Source: Methanosarcinaceae archaeon (lineage in GTDB: Archaea > Halobacteriota > Methanosarcinia > Methanosarcinales > Methanosarcinaceae). From it: 6,640 nt of DNA. The position numbers and the translations under genes were made by a program. Positions 1 to 5,694 of this stretch are shown here, piece by piece; the first letter of the stretch is position 1, and every line of letters starts with the position of its first letter. Below the pieces are notes generated by a model, which did no database searches, was not told the origin of the DNA, and saw only the letters and a list, made by a program, of their open reading frames with translations. The stretch is taken from the NCBI GenBank assembly GCA_030594665.1, contig JAUVET010000080.1, forward strand, positions 1-6,640, read 5' to 3'.

Positions 1-84
1 ATCTGTCTCCAAACAAAGAATTCTGAATATGTGCATTTCCCTCGACACAACTAGACAATAATCCCTCATTATCCTCGACTACTC

Positions 85-100
85 TCGAAGCATATATATA
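85..100 (+). promoter_or_regulatory. TATA-type promoter of the ATPase gene, probably leaderless
   Basis: The AT run catatatata (91-100) is preceded by the purine-containing tcgaag, which could act as a BRE. Its centre lies about 27 bases before the ATG at 124, the usual archaeal distance from TATA box to transcription start. No Shine-Dalgarno-like sequence is visible in aaataaacatac before the ATG. Together these suggest that transcription starts at or within a few bases of the start codon. Confidence 0.55.
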
Positions 101-123
101 CTAACTACATCAAATAAACATAC

Positions 124-1410
124 ATGCTTGAGCAAACCATACACCAGTGGAACCCATGGTGGGCAGAAAAAAGAATACCACCGGGACTTATCGGAATAAA
201 ACGTGAGATCACAGACTCCATCATAAAAACCCTTGGAACCGCGCATATAAAAGATATTATCGGGGTCAGGCGCTCAGGTAAGACCACGGTGCTCTATCAG
301 GTGGCAGAACATCTCATAAACAGCGGCGTCCCTCCCAACAACATCGTGTTCCTGAACTTTGATGACCCTACCATTAACGCTACACCACTGGATACGATCC
401 TGACTGACATCTACAAGATCAATCCCGATATCTCGCATCTTTTCCTTGATGAGATACAACAAAAGGATGGATGGGAACAATGGGTCAGGGTACTGTACGA
501 CACCAAACGATTTACCCGAATATTCCTGTCCGGCTCATCTGCGAGTCTGCTCTCATATGACATCGGTCGGGTGTTGTCCGGAAGGCACATCACATTTGAA
601 ATAATGCCGCTATCGTTTACCGAATATCTCCGGCTTAAGGGGTGGCATGATCTTGAACCTGATAATCTTATCTACAACAGGGAAAAACTCCTGCATTACC
701 AGAATGCCTATCTTGAAGAAGGCGGGTTTCCCGAATCTGTCGGCATGGATAAGTTCAACCACAAGAAGATATTAACAATGCTCTACAATGACATCATTGC
801 AAGGGACATAACCTCAAGGTTTGGTGCATCCTATGATGTCACAGGCAGGATATGCCAGCTAATGCTCACAAATAGCACAGGAGAGTATTCATTTAACAGC
901 ATTGCCAAAGCTTCACATGTGGCGGTTGAGACTGCCGAAAAATACATCGGATACCTCAAAGAATCCCTGCTGATAATGGACCTGCCCCTTTTTTCGTACA
1001 AACTCAAGAGCCAGTTCAAGCAAAACAAAAAAACATACGCCATCGATACCGGACTTCGAAATGAGGTTTCATTCAGGTTCGCACCGGACATAGGTAAACT
1101 TGCCGGGAATGCGGTTTTTCTCGAACTCAACAGACGCTCTGACGAGGTGTTTTACTGGAAAAGCAAAAGCGGACTTGAAGTCGATTTTGTGGTGAAGAAC
1201 GGCCAGGATGTGCAGACATTGATACAGGTCTCCTGGAATGTACAAAACAAAAAAACACGGCTGCGGGAAGAGCGTTCACTCTGCCGCGCATGTGAAGAGT
1301 TTGGACTTGCGGACGGTATGATACTGACAGAGGATGTCGAAGAGATCGTTGAAACGGATGGGGTGACGATACATTACTATCCACTCTGGAAATGGCTGCT
1401 TGGGATATAG
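124..1410 (+). CDS. AAA-type ATPase with C-terminal DUF4143 domain
   Basis: This 428-residue protein has the two-part build of the archaeal/bacterial AAA_14-DUF4143 ATPases. Residues 40-155 form the ATPase core: Walker A GVRRSGKT (47-54), Walker B LFLDEIQ (106-112), a sensor-like LSGSS (135-139) and a GRVLSGR segment (148-154) that may supply an arginine finger. The DUF4143 half has DTGLRN (308-313) and a PD-(D/E)XK-like region: E334, LEVDFVV (351-357), then IQVSW (367-371). In that last motif Q and S stand where an active nuclease would have (E/D)-x-K, so DNA cleavage is doubtful. Length is normal for the family. The cellular role of these cytoplasmic proteins is poorly known. They are common in archaeal genomes in many divergent copies, often in variable regions. 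The ATG at 124 is chosen because the TATA box lies directly upstream. The gene is monocistronic here. Confidence 0.9.
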   Translation: MLEQTIHQWNPWWAEKRIPPGLIGIKREITDSIIKTLGTAHIKDIIGVRRSGKTTVLYQVAEHLINSGVPPNNIVFLNFDDPTINATPLDTILTDIYKINPDISHLFLDEIQQKDGWEQWVRVLYDTKRFTRIFLSGSSASLLSYDIGRVLSGRHITFEIMPLSFTEYLRLKGWHDLEPDNLIYNREKLLHYQNAYLEEGGFPESVGMDKFNHKKILTMLYNDIIARDITSRFGASYDVTGRICQLMLTNSTGEYSFNSIAKASHVAVETAEKYIGYLKESLLIMDLPLFSYKLKSQFKQNKKTYAIDTGLRNEVSFRFAPDIGKLAGNAVFLELNRRSDEVFYWKSKSGLEVDFVVKNGQDVQTLIQVSWNVQNKKTRLREERSLCRACEEFGLADGMILTEDVEEIVETDGVTIHYYPLWKWLLGI

Positions 1411-1507
1411 ATGGGTTTCTATTGGTGATCGGTTAACCCCTCCATTGATCCATTAATATTGAAAGTTGCCAATTGTATTAAATAATAGTACGTTCAGGCA
1501 GTTTTGA

Positions 1508-1554
1508 TGCCATGTCAATCCGCCGCAGGCGGAATTGTTGCGCGGGATCTGGCA
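1508..1554. repeat. GC-rich hairpin element
   Basis: A perfect 6-bp stem tccgcc/ggcgga (1519-1524 with 1528-1533) closes a gca triloop. It extends with caa/attg on either side across a one-base bulge. The outer pentamers tgcca (1508-1512) and tggca (1550-1554) are also complementary. The GC-rich core stands out from the AT-rich spacer and looks like a small dispersed palindromic element. Copies elsewhere cannot be checked from this window. Confidence 0.4.
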
Positions 1555-1581
1555 AATTTGGGCTGTGCATTGTTTTATCGA

Positions 1582-1642
1582 AACCAGCTAATACGAACAA
1601 ATACCATTTCAGAATATGCCACGGGAATTATTACGGCTGGTT
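1582..1642. repeat. Imperfect long-range inverted repeat upstream of mat
   Basis: aaccagctaat (1582-1592) pairs with atta-cg-gctggtt (1630-1642), giving 7 plus 4 base pairs interrupted by a two-base cg bulge. About 37 bases lie between the arms. It ends 18 bases before the mat TATA box, so it could be an operator-like site or a remnant of a small mobile element. Neither can be decided from the sequence. Confidence 0.35.
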
Positions 1643-1660
1643 ATTATGTTGAATAGCAAA

Positions 1661-1672
1661 TATTAAATATAC
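1661..1672 (+). promoter_or_regulatory. TATA box of mat
   Basis: tattaaatatac, preceded by the A-rich tagcaaa, is the best TATA match in the spacer. A start about 25 bases downstream predicts a 5' leader of roughly 65 bases. Translation is then helped by a modest Shine-Dalgarno (aagagg, 1748-1753) five bases before the ATG. I see no SAM-riboswitch-like structure in the leader. Confidence 0.5.
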
Positions 1673-1758
1673 ATAGTATTTATTATTATTATCAATCTAA
1701 ATAGTTCCATGTTTTTGTTTATAAACAGGGTTATTGAAAATAAACATAAGAGGATAAA

Positions 1759-2952
1759 ATGATACGAAATATCAAAGTCGAGCACCTTGTAGAGACTCCT
1801 GTGGAAAAACAGCAGATCGAGCTTGTCGAACGAAAGGGTGTCGGTCATCCCGACAGTATTTCTGACGGACTTGCAGAGGCTGTCAGCCGTGCATTGTGCA
1901 AGGAATATATCGAAAAGTGCGGAGCAGTGCTTCACCACAACACTGATGAGACACAGATCGTAGCAGGACGTTCCAATCCACAATTTGGCGGCGGAGAGGT
2001 CATAAAACCAATTTACACATTGCTTGTTGGAAGAGCCACAAAGGAATTTGATGGCCAGGAGATCGCTGCTGAAGCAGTAGCAGTTGAAGCGGCTCGCAAA
2101 TATGTGAAGAATACGATTGCAGATATCGATCTTGAAAGGGATATGATCATCGACTGCAAACTCGGAACAGGTTCATCCGATCTTCGTGATGTTTTCAACC
2201 GACAGGTCCCAATGGCAAACGATACGTCATTTGGTGTGGGTCATGCACCGTTCTCGGAACTTGAGACTATTGTGTACAATACCGAGCGGATGCTTATCAC
2301 AGATCTTAAGAAAACAATTCCGGGTATCGGAGAGGATATCAAGGTCATGGGTCTTCGTGATGGGGATGATATGACGTTCACGATCGGATGTGGTGTGGTG
2401 GGCAGGCATGTGGATGACCTTGACCATTACATTAACATCAAGGAAGAGATGCAGGATTATGTGGTTGACATTGCAGGCAAGTACACAGACCGCAACGTTG
2501 TTGCTCATGTGAACACTGCTGACAAGATCGAGGAGGGCTCGGTGTTCCTGACAGTTACCGGAACATCTGCAGAGATGGGAGATGACGGATCTGTCGGTCG
2601 TGGAAACCGCTGCAATGGATTGATCACCCCGAACCGCCCGATGAGTATGGAAGCGACGAGTGGTAAGAACCCGATCAACCATGTCGGAAAGATATACAAC
2701 CTCCTCTCCACCCGGATGGCAAAGGATATTGTTAAAGCGGTTCCTGATGTTGAGGATGTGTATGTGAGGATCCTTTCACAGATCGGTCAGCCTATCGACC
2801 AGCCGCTTGTTGCGAGTGCGCAGGTTATTCCTAAGGATGGTACGAACTTTGCAACTATCCGTGCCGAAGCGGAGGTTGTTATTGATGACTGGCTTGAGAA
2901 TATCACCAAGATCACAGAAATGGTGATAAACGGCGAGCTGGATACTTTCTAA
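1759..2952 (+). CDS. mat: Archaeal-type S-adenosylmethionine synthetase (methionine adenosyltransferase)
   Basis: This cytoplasmic enzyme makes S-adenosylmethionine from methionine and ATP, releasing phosphate and pyrophosphate. The 397 residues fit the archaeal family of about 400 residues, which is distant from bacterial MetK. Conserved blocks run in order: [16 protein letters not shown] (25-40), [13 protein letters not shown] (59-71), GTGSSDL (136-142), the [16 protein letters not shown] block, and VGRGNRCNG (279-287), which leads into an [16 protein letters not shown] segment. These supply the expected nucleotide- and phosphate-binding residues, and no key block is missing. The ATG at 1759 follows aagaggat at normal spacing and gives the family's normal N-terminus. 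Base and codon use look like core chromosome, richer in GC than the downstream island. The gene is monocistronic and is followed by a hairpin and T-run. Confidence 0.97.
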   Translation: MIRNIKVEHLVETPVEKQQIELVERKGVGHPDSISDGLAEAVSRALCKEYIEKCGAVLHHNTDETQIVAGRSNPQFGGGEVIKPIYTLLVGRATKEFDGQEIAAEAVAVEAARKYVKNTIADIDLERDMIIDCKLGTGSSDLRDVFNRQVPMANDTSFGVGHAPFSELETIVYNTERMLITDLKKTIPGIGEDIKVMGLRDGDDMTFTIGCGVVGRHVDDLDHYINIKEEMQDYVVDIAGKYTDRNVVAHVNTADKIEEGSVFLTVTGTSAEMGDDGSVGRGNRCNGLITPNRPMSMEATSGKNPINHVGKIYNLLSTRMAKDIVKAVPDVEDVYVRILSQIGQPIDQPLVASAQVIPKDGTNFATIRAEAEVVIDDWLENITKITEMVINGELDTF

Positions 2953-2983
2953 ACACGGTTAAAGGTGACAATTGGGCAGAAAA

Positions 2984-3026
2984 TGGATGTTCACACATCC
3001 AGTGTCTGCTCAATCAATTCTTTTTT
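2984..3026 (+). terminator. Probable terminator of mat
   Basis: A perfect 7-bp stem tggatgt/acatcca (2984-2990 with 2995-3001) with a tcac loop lies about 32 bases after the mat stop codon. A pyrimidine/T run ttctttttt (3018-3026) follows about 17 bases later. Archaeal termination depends mainly on the T run, so the hairpin may instead protect the mRNA 3' end. Confidence 0.5.
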
Positions 3027-3038
3027 ACGTTCGTTTGG

Positions 3039-3053
3039 CGAAAAGGATAAGTA
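3039..3053 (+). promoter_or_regulatory. Promoter of tRNA-Tyr
   Basis: A BRE-like cgaaaa is followed by the TATA-like ggataagta. It lies 46-60 bases before the tRNA 5' end, similar to the placement of the TATA boxes of the other two tRNA genes here. It implies a 5' leader of about 20 bases to be removed by RNase P. Confidence 0.5.
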
Positions 3054-3098
3054 CCATTGTGCGTATGGATGTGGTGCATCGCCTATTGTTAACATTGA

Positions 3099-3210
3099 CC
3101 CGCCTTAACTCAGTGGTAGAGTGCGCGGCTGTAGTATGGTTCATGCGATCACAAGTCGCACATACCGCGCAGGCACCGCGATGTCCCCGGTTCGAGTCTG
3201 GGAGGCGGGA
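3099..3210 (+). tRNA. tRNA-Tyr (GTA), intron-containing
   Basis: The 7-bp acceptor stem cccgcct/aggcggg (3099-3105 with 3203-3209) pairs perfectly, and the discriminator is A (3210). The C1:G72 pair is the archaeal tRNA-Tyr identity element. The D stem is actc/gagt (3108-3111, 3119-3122). The anticodon stem is cgcgg/ccgcg (3124-3128, 3176-3180) with anticodon GTA at 3131-3133. The variable loop has five bases. The T stem is cccgg/ctggg with loop ttcgagt. An intron splits the anticodon loop after position 37, leaving a mature tRNA of 72 bases. CCA is not encoded. A short T run (3213-3216) follows and may end transcription. Confidence 0.96.
3135..3174 (+). other. 40-nt intron of tRNA-Tyr with bulge-helix-bulge splice sites
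   Basis: The intron sits between tRNA positions 37 and 38, the canonical archaeal site. A bulge-helix-bulge can be drawn. The 5' bulge is ag|t (3133-3135) and the 3' bulge is gc|a (3173-3175). They flank a 4-bp helix ctgt/gcag (3129-3132 with 3169-3172, one G-T pair). The inner helix tggt/accg (3137-3140, 3164-3167) has an A-C mismatch next to the bulge. A hairpin tgcga/tcgca (3144-3148, 3156-3160) fills the rest. The splicing endonuclease EndA would cut it. Confidence 0.85.
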
Positions 3211-3228
3211 CCTTTTAACAATGGATTG

Positions 3229-3250
3229 AAGCCATTCAAACGAATGGCTT
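3229..3250. repeat. Perfect hairpin between the two tRNA genes
   Basis: aagccattc (3229-3237) and gaatggctt (3242-3250) form a 9-bp stem with an aaac loop. A third gccattc follows at 3254-3260, so an alternative pairing is possible. It lies 19 bases after tRNA-Tyr and 20 bases before the tRNA-Asp TATA box. It could be a transcription barrier, a processing signal or a remnant of an inserted palindrome. Confidence 0.55.
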
Positions 3251-3262
3251 TCAGCCATTCTA

Positions 3263-3279
3263 ACAAAAAGCTTAAATGC
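3263..3279 (+). promoter_or_regulatory. Promoter of tRNA-Asp
   Basis: acaaaaagcttaaatgc combines an A-rich BRE with a good archaeal tRNA-type TATA box (cttaaatg). The box lies about 40 bases before the tRNA 5' end, predicting a short leader. Confidence 0.6.
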
Positions 3280-3315
3280 AAAAACATGCTTTAGGGTGTA
3301 CTCGAAAAACCACAT

Positions 3316-3388
3316 GTTCGGATAGTGTAGTGGCCTATCATGGAGCCCTGTCGAGGCTCCGACTCGGGTTCGAATCCCGGTCCGAACG
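3316..3388 (+). tRNA. tRNA-Asp (GTC)
   Basis: This 73-base gene has acceptor stem gttcgga/tccgaac (3316-3322, 3381-3387) and discriminator G (3388), as expected for tRNA-Asp. The D arm contains the agtggcct loop typical of archaeal tRNA-Asp. The anticodon stem gagcc/ggctc closes loop ctgtcga with anticodon GTC. The T arm is tcggg/cccgg around ttcgaat. There is no intron and no encoded CCA. Its 3' end is the attachment core repeated at the far side of the downstream island. Confidence 0.96.
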
Positions 3389-3394
3389 TATCTT
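3373..3394 (+). repeat. att-like direct repeat, proximal copy (3' end of tRNA-Asp)
   Basis: These 22 bases are the last 16 bases of tRNA-Asp plus six downstream bases. They are identical to 5688-5709 in the same orientation. Direct repeats of a tRNA 3' end that bracket foreign-looking DNA are the classic footprint of site-specific integration, in which the incoming element restores the tRNA gene. A decayed copy lies at 4295-4314. Confidence 0.75.
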
Positions 3395-3402
3395 TATTTT
3401 TT

Positions 3403-3428
3403 CCGATGTTTTCTATCGGGATTTTTTT
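3403..3428 (+). terminator. Hairpin and T-run after tRNA-Asp
   Basis: ccgat/atcgg (3403-3407 with 3415-3419) closes a seven-base loop, and a run of seven T (3422-3428) follows. It would end the tRNA-Asp transcript. The arrangement is closely matched after the RNase III gene at 4322-4347. Confidence 0.65.
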
Positions 3429-3443
3429 CTTATTTTTTTAGAT

Positions 3444-3454
3444 TGATTTATTAA
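3444..3454 (+). promoter_or_regulatory. Possible TATA box of the RNase III gene
   Basis: tgatttattaa would place a start near 3475-3480 and a leader of about 25-30 bases containing the Shine-Dalgarno. A competing candidate is aaatgttata (3461-3470). The region is so AT-rich that the assignment is weak. Confidence 0.3.
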
Positions 3455-3504
3455 GAATCTAAATGTTATAGACTTTACATGTTTTTTATACCAATGGAGA
3501 TCAA

Positions 3505-4284
3505 ATGGAAATTAATAAGATCAGATTAAACGCTGACTTGACTGTAAATTCTGATGATCTAGATGAATTTCAAAACAGAATTGGTGTTCAATTTAAGTGT
3601 ACCAAACATTTGATACAAGCGTTGACACATGGCACCATATTTAGTGGAGACAAAGACAAACTGGATAAATTCAAGAAAGCAAACAATCTCGAATTTGACA
3701 ATTATGAAAAACTGGAATATCTTGGAGATTCCGTACTCGGTTTAATTGTAACTGAATATTCGTACCATGAAGATGTTATTGATGAATATGCTAAAGCACA
3801 AGACCGAAAGATTGAGGGCGTTTTAACTGCAATTAAGAAAGTGCTGGTATCCAATGATAATTTAAAACCAGTTGCAAACAAGTTAAATCTTAAAAAATAC
3901 ATATTATGCAATCTGGATAATGTCACTGATGTATATGATGATGTAATCGAAGCGTTGATTGGAGCTATTTACCTTGAACAACAAGGATATGCTAACGCAC
4001 AGAAATTTGTGAAGAAATTTTTTAAAATAAATGACGCTTTAGACAAAATTGAAGATTCAAATCCCAAAGGAAAATTAAGTGAGATATGTGACAAAAAAAA
4101 GCGAGATCTTCCAGAGTATAAAGTGCTAAGTGAAAAAGGACCAGCCCATAAAAAGATTTTCATAGTTGGCTTGTATGTTTGCGGTAAACAGGTTTCAATT
4201 GGAAATGGAGATAGGATTAAAGATGCAGAAGCAGATGCTGCTGAAAAATATCTAAATGAAATGGGATCGACAAGCTTAAAATGA
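3505..4284 (+). CDS. rnc: Ribonuclease III (bacterial type, with dsRNA-binding domain)
   Basis: The 259-residue protein should cut double-stranded RNA as a homodimer, leaving staggered ends. The RNase III domain (about 20-175) holds the signature EKLEYLGDSVL with E68, E71 and D75, and the second metal-binding pair in DDVIEALIGAIYLE with D146 and E149. All catalytic acids therefore appear intact. A lysine-rich insertion of about 15 residues (47-64) separates the LTH motif from the signature. The C-terminal dsRNA-binding domain (about 186-254) runs from NPKGKLSEI through PEYKVL to KDAEADAAEKYL. The ATG is supported by ggagat (3496-3501), three bases upstream. RNase III is rare in archaea, which process RNA mainly by other nucleases. 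With the AT-rich composition and the tRNA attachment site, this points to horizontal gain. Its role (rRNA maturation, antisense control, or viral/plasmid function) is unknown. Confidence 0.92.
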   Translation: MEINKIRLNADLTVNSDDLDEFQNRIGVQFKCTKHLIQALTHGTIFSGDKDKLDKFKKANNLEFDNYEKLEYLGDSVLGLIVTEYSYHEDVIDEYAKAQDRKIEGVLTAIKKVLVSNDNLKPVANKLNLKKYILCNLDNVTDVYDDVIEALIGAIYLEQQGYANAQKFVKKFFKINDALDKIEDSNPKGKLSEICDKKKRDLPEYKVLSEKGPAHKKIFIVGLYVCGKQVSIGNGDRIKDAEADAAEKYLNEMGSTSLK

Positions 4285-4294
4285 AAATAAGTGA

Positions 4295-4353
4295 TTCAAA
4301 TCCTAACGTATCTTAAATTATCCCGATATTCTTTATCGGGTTTTTTTCTTATC
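4295..4353 (+). repeat. Decayed internal att-like copy with terminator
   Basis: ttcaaatcc (4295-4303) matches the tRNA-Asp T-loop sequence ttcgaatcc at 3369-3377 with one change. After a 6-base deletion relative to the tRNA, aacgtatctt (4305-4314) matches exactly, and the hairpin and T tract follow as after tRNA-Asp. It starts 11 bases after the RNase III stop codon and separates the two island genes. Confidence 0.6.
4322..4347 (+). terminator. Hairpin plus T7 terminator after the RNase III gene
   Basis: cccgata/tatcggg (4322-4328 with 4334-4340) forms a 7-bp stem with a five-base loop, directly followed by seven T. It resembles a bacterial intrinsic terminator, and the T run alone should stop archaeal RNA polymerase. 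Confidence 0.75.
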
Positions 4354-4467
4354 TTTTATTGGTTTTTTGGTTTGTGTATTGAATTGGCATATCTTTGTTG
4401 TATTCATATCAAAAAATTATATCGAACGGTAACAAGATTCATTTGATAACACATTCCTTTACGATTG

Positions 4468-4478
4468 TTATATATTTA
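4468..4478 (+). promoter_or_regulatory. TATA box of the membrane protein gene
   Basis: ttatatattta is the strongest TATA match before this gene. It predicts a start near 4500, just ahead of the aaggagat ribosome binding site (4511-4518). Confidence 0.5.
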
Positions 4479-4526
4479 ATTAAAAACATCTTTATTTAAA
4501 AAAATATTTGAAGGAGATATTTCAAT

Positions 4527-5603
4527 TTGGCAAGGGATATTGAAAATAAGCGATTGCAATTTATTAACCAACAAATTGAAAAATCGAAGCTACAGAATTC
4601 TCGCGATTTTAAGGAGATAACTTTTGCAATAACATTATTGGCAGGTATTTCTGCTTTGTTGTTTAATGTATCGAATTATTTCAACAATAATGTGATTACA
4701 TTGAGTAATCACTTTATAAATTCAGTTAGTCTTTTAGTATATATTGCGATAATAATATTTATTGCATTATTTATTTTTTTATTGTTAAAATGGTATTTAA
4801 TCTCTACAAATTATGAAAATAAACGAGAAAAAAATCTGGCAAAACGAATATTTAAAAATATTCCGCGATTTAGTATATTCTGGATTTTTATCCTAATTTT
4901 TAGCATTTTGGTTGATTTTTACATTACAGATCCAATTTTAAGTCAATATGAAAAATATGAATATATTGTATATATTGTCGTCTTGCTTGGCTTTTGTTCA
5001 ATACTTTTTTTGATAAACACATTATTGAAAAGTATATCATTGGAAAAAATAAAAAACATATCATTGAAAAGTATATTATTGGAAAGAATAAAAAACATAC
5101 AATTAGAAAGAATGAGAGAAGTTATGAAGTCTCTATCTGATATATCTTTTATTCTTCTTGTAATTATAATATCGTTATCAATCCCCACATATTTGTTGAT
5201 GGGGTCTTATTCGATAGAACAATTTCCAGTATCAAATACTGACAATGATATTTTTACATTTACAATAAAAGAAACGGGTATCCCATTTAATTCAAACCAT
5301 GTAACTTTATACAAAATAAATACTAATCACAGCAACATTTTTCAAAATATTGATCATATAATAATCAATAGAACCCAAGGTGCTCCATCAGAAAATAAAT
5401 TAATGACTGGTATTAATTACGAAGGAATATGGTATTTGAATCTTGATACTTCCAATTTGTCATCTGGAATTTATAATCTACATGCAGAGGTTACCTATGA
5501 CCAATCGGTAAAATATATACTTGGAAAGAGTAAAAAACATGATGAGAAATTGTTTTATATACCACCAAAAAGTTCAAATTTTCATTCCAATATTACTGAA
5601 TAA
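4527..5603 (+). CDS. Five-span membrane protein with extracytoplasmic C-terminal domain, function unknown
   Basis: I do not recognise this 358-residue protein. A charged N-terminal helix (1-30) precedes hydrophobic spans at about 31-50, 67-87, 115-134, 146-166 and 206-226. Lysine/arginine-rich loops (88-114, 167-205) follow the second and fourth spans, so the N-terminus and these loops should be cytoplasmic and the C-terminus outside. The second loop contains a 13-residue tandem repeat (167-192) likely to be helical. The last 130 residues are rich in Asn, Ser, Thr and aromatics with beta-like stretches, including several N-x-S/T sites, as in surface-exposed archaeal domains. TTG is chosen as start because aaggagat (4511-4518) lies eight bases before it. 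It is the most AT-rich gene here, sits in the second half of the tRNA-Asp island, and is separated from rnc by a terminator. Confidence 0.8.
   Translation: MARDIENKRLQFINQQIEKSKLQNSRDFKEITFAITLLAGISALLFNVSNYFNNNVITLSNHFINSVSLLVYIAIIIFIALFIFLLLKWYLISTNYENKREKNLAKRIFKNIPRFSIFWIFILIFSILVDFYITDPILSQYEKYEYIVYIVVLLGFCSILFLINTLLKSISLEKIKNISLKSILLERIKNIQLERMREVMKSLSDISFILLVIIISLSIPTYLLMGSYSIEQFPVSNTDNDIFTFTIKETGIPFNSNHVTLYKINTNHSNIFQNIDHIIINRTQGAPSENKLMTGINYEGIWYLNLDTSNLSSGIYNLHAEVTYDQSVKYILGKSKKHDEKLFYIPPKSSNFHSNITE
5025..5102 (+). repeat. 39-bp in-frame tandem repeat within the membrane protein gene
   Basis: Two units with a 39-base period (5025-5063, 5064-5102) encode LKSISLEKIKNIS and LKSILLERIKNIQ. 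A third partial unit, LERM, follows. They lie in the cytoplasmic loop between spans 4 and 5 and appear to come from an in-frame slippage-type duplication. Confidence 0.8.
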
Positions 5604-5658
5604 GAACATTTCGGTGTCAAAAATAGGTTAAAATAATAGTTGAGTGAGCTGTATGTTT

Positions 5659-5694
5659 GTGCCCGACCCAAAAATGTAAAATTAAGCAATCCCG
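5659..5694. repeat. Displaced copy of the tRNA-Arg 3' flank
   Basis: This segment matches 6480-6519. gtgcccgaccc is identical in both, then an A-rich spacer of slightly different length, then aaaattaagc identical in both, then (a/g)atcccg. At 6480-6519 it adjoins the 3' end of tRNA-Arg. Here the same sequence runs straight into the distal tRNA-Asp fragment. Read on the minus strand it is T-rich and lies after the toxin gene, so it may also end that transcript. Confidence 0.7.

Larger units (their letters stand above)
1411..1758. other. Intergenic region between ATPase and mat genes
   Basis: I see no convincing gene in this 348-base stretch. It holds a GC-rich hairpin element (1508-1554), a longer imperfect inverted repeat (1582-1642), the mat promoter (TATA at 1661-1672) and the mat 5' leader. 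No clear hairpin-plus-T-run terminator follows the ATPase gene. Confidence 0.7.
3371..3441 (+). repeat. tRNA-Asp 3' end plus terminator, copy 1 of a diverged duplication
   Basis: Aligned with 4297-4353, this segment shares the tRNA-end remnant, the exact decamer aacgtatctt (3385-3394 and 4305-4314), the hairpin arms (ccgat...atcggg) and a ttttttcttat tract in the same order and spacing. The hairpin loops and AT spacers differ, so the duplication is not recent or was under partial constraint. Confidence 0.6.

Noticed and set aside
42..78. Repeated cctcgac upstream of the ATPase gene
   Set aside because: Two seven-base copies 30 bases apart in a short stretch, without dyad symmetry or a third copy, are too weak to call an operator.
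1673..1758. SAM riboswitch in the mat leader
   Set aside because: The leader is short and AT-rich with no multi-helix structure. The gene also makes SAM in an archaeon, where such riboswitches are not expected.
1663..1983. Minus-strand open frame of 106 codons overlapping the mat start
   Set aside because: It is antisense to the confident 5' end of mat and to its promoter, with no ribosome binding site of its own.
2227..2682. Minus-strand open frame of 151 codons inside mat
   Set aside because: It lies wholly within a well-conserved gene and reads as its shadow. The translation has no recognisable motif.
2972..3229. Open frame of 85 codons after mat
   Set aside because: It starts inside the mat terminator hairpin region and runs through the whole tRNA-Tyr gene. 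It has no ribosome binding site and no protein-like features.
3025..3315. Minus-strand open frame of 96 codons across the tRNA spacer
   Set aside because: It is antisense to tRNA-Tyr and two tRNA promoters, and part of the apparent protein is simply the tRNA read backwards.
5025..5102. CRISPR-like array
   Set aside because: The repeats are directly adjacent with no spacers and are in frame inside a coding region.
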